In this document: positions 55,146-64,000 of the stretch, in pieces
How the letters are laid out: every line of letters starts with the position of its first letter
How positions within the stretch are numbered: position 1 is the first letter of the stretch
Source of the DNA: an uncultured Spartobacteria bacterium
GTDB taxonomy: Bacteria; Verrucomicrobiota; Verrucomicrobiia; Chthoniobacterales; Chthoniobacteraceae
Length of the DNA stretch: 64,000 bases
Direction of reading: 5' to 3'
Assembly (NCBI GenBank): GCA_903882875.1
Contig: CAIRYQ010000015.1
Span: 62,001 to 126,000 of the forward strand
The notes under the pieces: generated by a model
Database searches by the model: none
Told to the model about the DNA's origin: nothing
What the model saw: the letters and a program-made list of their open reading frames with translations, nothing else
Program-made: the position numbers and the translations under genes

Positions 55146-55229
55146 AATGAAGACCATCATGAACACCCCCGCCTTCACCGTCGTCGCCACGTTGAAAACC
55201 CCGCCCGCCGCTCCCTCCGCGCGCGGTGC

Positions 55230-55481
55230 CTCCGGTCGGACCGGAGGCGTCCGCAGTCGGACTGGGGGTGTCCGCGGTCGGACCGGAGGCGTCCGCGGTC
55301 GGACCGGAGGCGTCCGCGGTCGGACCGGAGGTGCCCGCGGTCGGACCGGAGGTGCCAGCGGTCGGACCGGAGGTGCCAGCGGTCGGACCGGAGGTGCCCG
55401 CGGTCGGACCGGAGGTGCCAGCAGTCGGACCGGAGGTGCCCGCGGTCAGACCGGAGGTATCCCCGGTCGGACCGGAGGTGC
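55230..55481 (+). repeat. Tandem array of twelve 21-bp units
   Basis: Twelve copies of a 21-base unit with core GGTCGGACCGGAGG and a variable 3' part (CGTCCGC, TGCCCGC or TGCCAGC). The unit length is a multiple of three, so several frames stay open through it: one encodes (G-R-T-G-G-V/A-R), another (V-G-P-E-V-P-A). In the first frame, an ATG at 55147 leads in (MKTIMNTPAFTVVATLKTPP) and joins the gene at 55663 without a stop. Confidence 0.9.
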
Positions 55482-55662
55482 CGCCCGTTTGGAAAGACGT
55501 ACCCTTTCGCCACCATGCGCCCCGTTTCCCAAGCCGCGGGGCCAAACCCCATCACCAGCCATGACCCCGTGGGATAGCGGGACGTGGGACTCGGGATTTT
55601 GGGATGCTCCCAACCCGCCGCCGCTGCCGATTTTAACCCAACCCAAAAAGAGAACCAAACAC

Positions 55663-56358
55663 ATGCCAAAGACAGACTATATCGAAAAGAACGACGATCT
55701 GTTTGCAGCGCAACTGCAGAAGTTCAAGATCACCATCGGCAGCTATAGCACGCTGTTCGCGCTCACGGCCCCGCAGATTACCTCGCAGGCGGCGGATGCG
55801 GACTACTTCGCCTACGTGCAGGCGTGCCAGCAGATCATGCTGGATGCGGCGCAGCAGTGGACGGCGTGGAAGACGCTGCTGCGCGCCGGGGGCAGCGCGG
55901 CGGCGGGCAGTGAGCCGGCAGCGCCCGTTTTCCCGGCGGCGGTGCCGGCGGTGCCCGTGGGCATCGAGGTGCGTTTTCGCGCGCTGGTGCAGTTCATCAA
56001 GGCGAACCCGAGCTATAACCCGTCCATCGGCGAGGCGCTGGGCATCGAGGGCGCGGTCCACGTCGCGCCCGCCGCGGTGAGTTTGCAGCCCGTGCTGCAT
56101 CTGGAGCAGCGCGGCGGGCTGGCGTACGCGTATTGGAGCCTGGGAGCGAACCGCGCGTTTGTGGATTCGCTGGAGCTGCAGGTGGACCGGGGCGACGGGA
56201 AGGGCTACGTGCTGCTCGCGCAGACCCCGGGCACGCATTACACGGACCCGACGCCATTCCCTGCCACGCCCGCGAAGTGGAAATACAAGGGCATCTTTTG
56301 CAAGGCCGGGGCGCGCGTGGGCCAGTGGAGCGACGAGGTGGCCATCATTGTAGGATGA
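55663..56358 (+). CDS. Protein of unknown function, helical N-terminus and beta-rich C-terminus
   Basis: A 231-residue protein from MPKTDYIEKNDDLFAAQLQK. Residues 1-75 are predicted helical ('TSQAADADYFAYVQACQQIM', 'AAQQWTAWKTLLRAGG'). A Pro/Ala linker follows, then a mixed region ('IEVRFRALVQFIKANPSYNP') and a C-terminal beta domain like a fibronectin repeat ('LELQVDRGDGKGYVLLAQTP', 'WKYKGIFCKAGARVGQWSDE'). Similar proteins are frequent in PVC-group and Bacteroidetes genomes, with no known role. The frame continues upstream through the 21-bp array to an ATG at 55147, so a longer form with a repeat-rich N-terminus is possible. The start at 55663 is preferred, with AAAAAGAGAA ahead of it. Confidence 0.7.
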   Translation: MPKTDYIEKNDDLFAAQLQKFKITIGSYSTLFALTAPQITSQAADADYFAYVQACQQIMLDAAQQWTAWKTLLRAGGSAAAGSEPAAPVFPAAVPAVPVGIEVRFRALVQFIKANPSYNPSIGEALGIEGAVHVAPAAVSLQPVLHLEQRGGLAYAYWSLGANRAFVDSLELQVDRGDGKGYVLLAQTPGTHYTDPTPFPATPAKWKYKGIFCKAGARVGQWSDEVAIIVG

Positions 56359-56585
56359 AGGTGCAGAGACAGGCCTCCTTCCGGGCCGGTGCTGTCCCAT
56401 GTGCGTGTGCTCTGGGATGCGGTGCGCACGGGGCAGAGCCCCCGCCGGCCTGAGGGAGGCCGATTCAGTGCATGGGGGAGCCCTGCGCGGGAACCTTTGG
56501 GGGGGTGACCGCGCAGGGCAGTCCCGCAAGCGGCGGCGCTGGGGCGGATTGCGGGGGACGGATGCGCCCGCCAGTCATCAGGGCA
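56359..56585. other. Intergenic, G-rich, nothing recognised
   Basis: Between the last gene of the sigma island and the rpoC terminator. G runs are present but I see no gene, repeat copy or clear regulatory site. Confidence 0.4.
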
Positions 56586-56619
56586 GCAAAAAGGGCTGCC
56601 GTCTTTGCGGCAGCCCTTT
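56586..56619 (-). terminator. Intrinsic terminator after rpoC
   Basis: On the minus strand: AAAGGGCTGCCG, loop CAAAGA, CGGCAGCCCTTT, then a run of five T (three in the stem). The 12-bp stem lies about 50 bases past the rpoC stop. On the plus strand the same stem could weakly stop transcription from the sigma island, but the T run there is short. Confidence 0.85.
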
Positions 56620-56666
56620 GCTGAGTGTGATGTGCCTTTACGCCTTGCGCGGGATTCGCTCAGCCC

Positions 56667-60785
<4,119 letters not shown>

Positions 60786-60849
60786 GGTGTGTTTGTCCGT
60801 TGAGGTTTTTGGAATTTGGATGAACCGCTTTTTGAGAATCGCCTTCGAC

Positions 60850-64000
<3,151 letters not shown>

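Noticed and set aside
55230-55481. CRISPR array
   Set aside because: The 21-base units are directly tandem without spacers, and no cas gene is present.

Overview
The window is a high-GC bacterial chromosome segment that reads most like a Verrucomicrobia (or close PVC-group) genome. The evidence is gene content: an adjacent DUF1592 (cytochrome c/PA14) and DUF1552 pair, a sulfatase, Tat-exported sugar-isomerase-like proteins, BatA-like VWA membrane proteins, a DUF5069 protein, a FAD-dependent oxidoreductase of the planctomycete/verrucomicrobial type, a 'FPSTRWSLV' ECF-like sigma factor, and rpoB-rpoC at the right edge. The taxonomic call is inference from family distribution; no 16S gene is present.

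Layout. 0-15.4 kb: a Lys/Ala-rich DUF2934 protein, a small membrane protein, a cytochrome P450, a secreted beta-propeller-like protein, two translationally coupled VWA membrane proteins, alanine dehydrogenase, a U32 peptidase-like protein carrying in-frame tandem heptamers, a DUF167 protein coupled to a secreted Cys/His protein, a sulfatase and a DedA protein. 15.4-26.3 kb: tRNA-Ser(GGA), a WalJ/YycJ-like MBL hydrolase, a divergent HpnK-like deacetylase and HpnI-like glycosyltransferase pair, DUF58, tRNA-Tyr(GTA), katG, a zinc-ribbon protein, tatC with a His-rich tail, and two exported proteins. 26.6-33 kb: xylA, a DJ-1-like protein and a Tat-exported isomerase/epimerase on the minus strand, divergent from a Tat-leader polysaccharide pyruvyl transferase and a run of small enzymes. 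33-43 kb: the DUF1592/DUF1552 pair, SnoaL-like, DoxX-like, VOC, a BNR propeller coupled to a ThiS/MoaD-like protein ending in Gly-Gly, a FAD oxidoreductase and an esterase. 43-50 kb: a visibly more AT-rich membrane glycosyltransferase-like gene behind a truncated leader, a cupin, an SDR, a GH75 chitosanase-like lipoprotein, an exopolysaccharide sugar transferase and aroD. 50-53 kb: a receiver-only response regulator, fumC and a SAM methyltransferase.

53.3-56.4 kb is the least ordinary part. It holds an ECF-like sigma factor whose conserved reading frame has no ATG/GTG/TTG start, a ~216-bp palindromic element, two kinds of 21-bp tandem repeat, and two nearly identical 34-bp direct repeats, one at the start of a zinc-ribbon membrane protein and one just before an ATG that leads into the repeat array and the last gene. 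I read this as a sigma-factor-centred regulatory island with candidate cognate promoters; that reading is inference. The window closes with rpoC and the 3' part of rpoB on the minus strand, followed by a good intrinsic terminator.

Functional themes: export of redox and carbohydrate-active proteins (Tat leaders plus tatC), cell-envelope glycan and lipid modification (HpnI/HpnK-like, sugar transferase, pyruvyl transferase, GH75, sulfatase), and housekeeping (rpoBC, fumC, aroD, ald, katG, two tRNAs).
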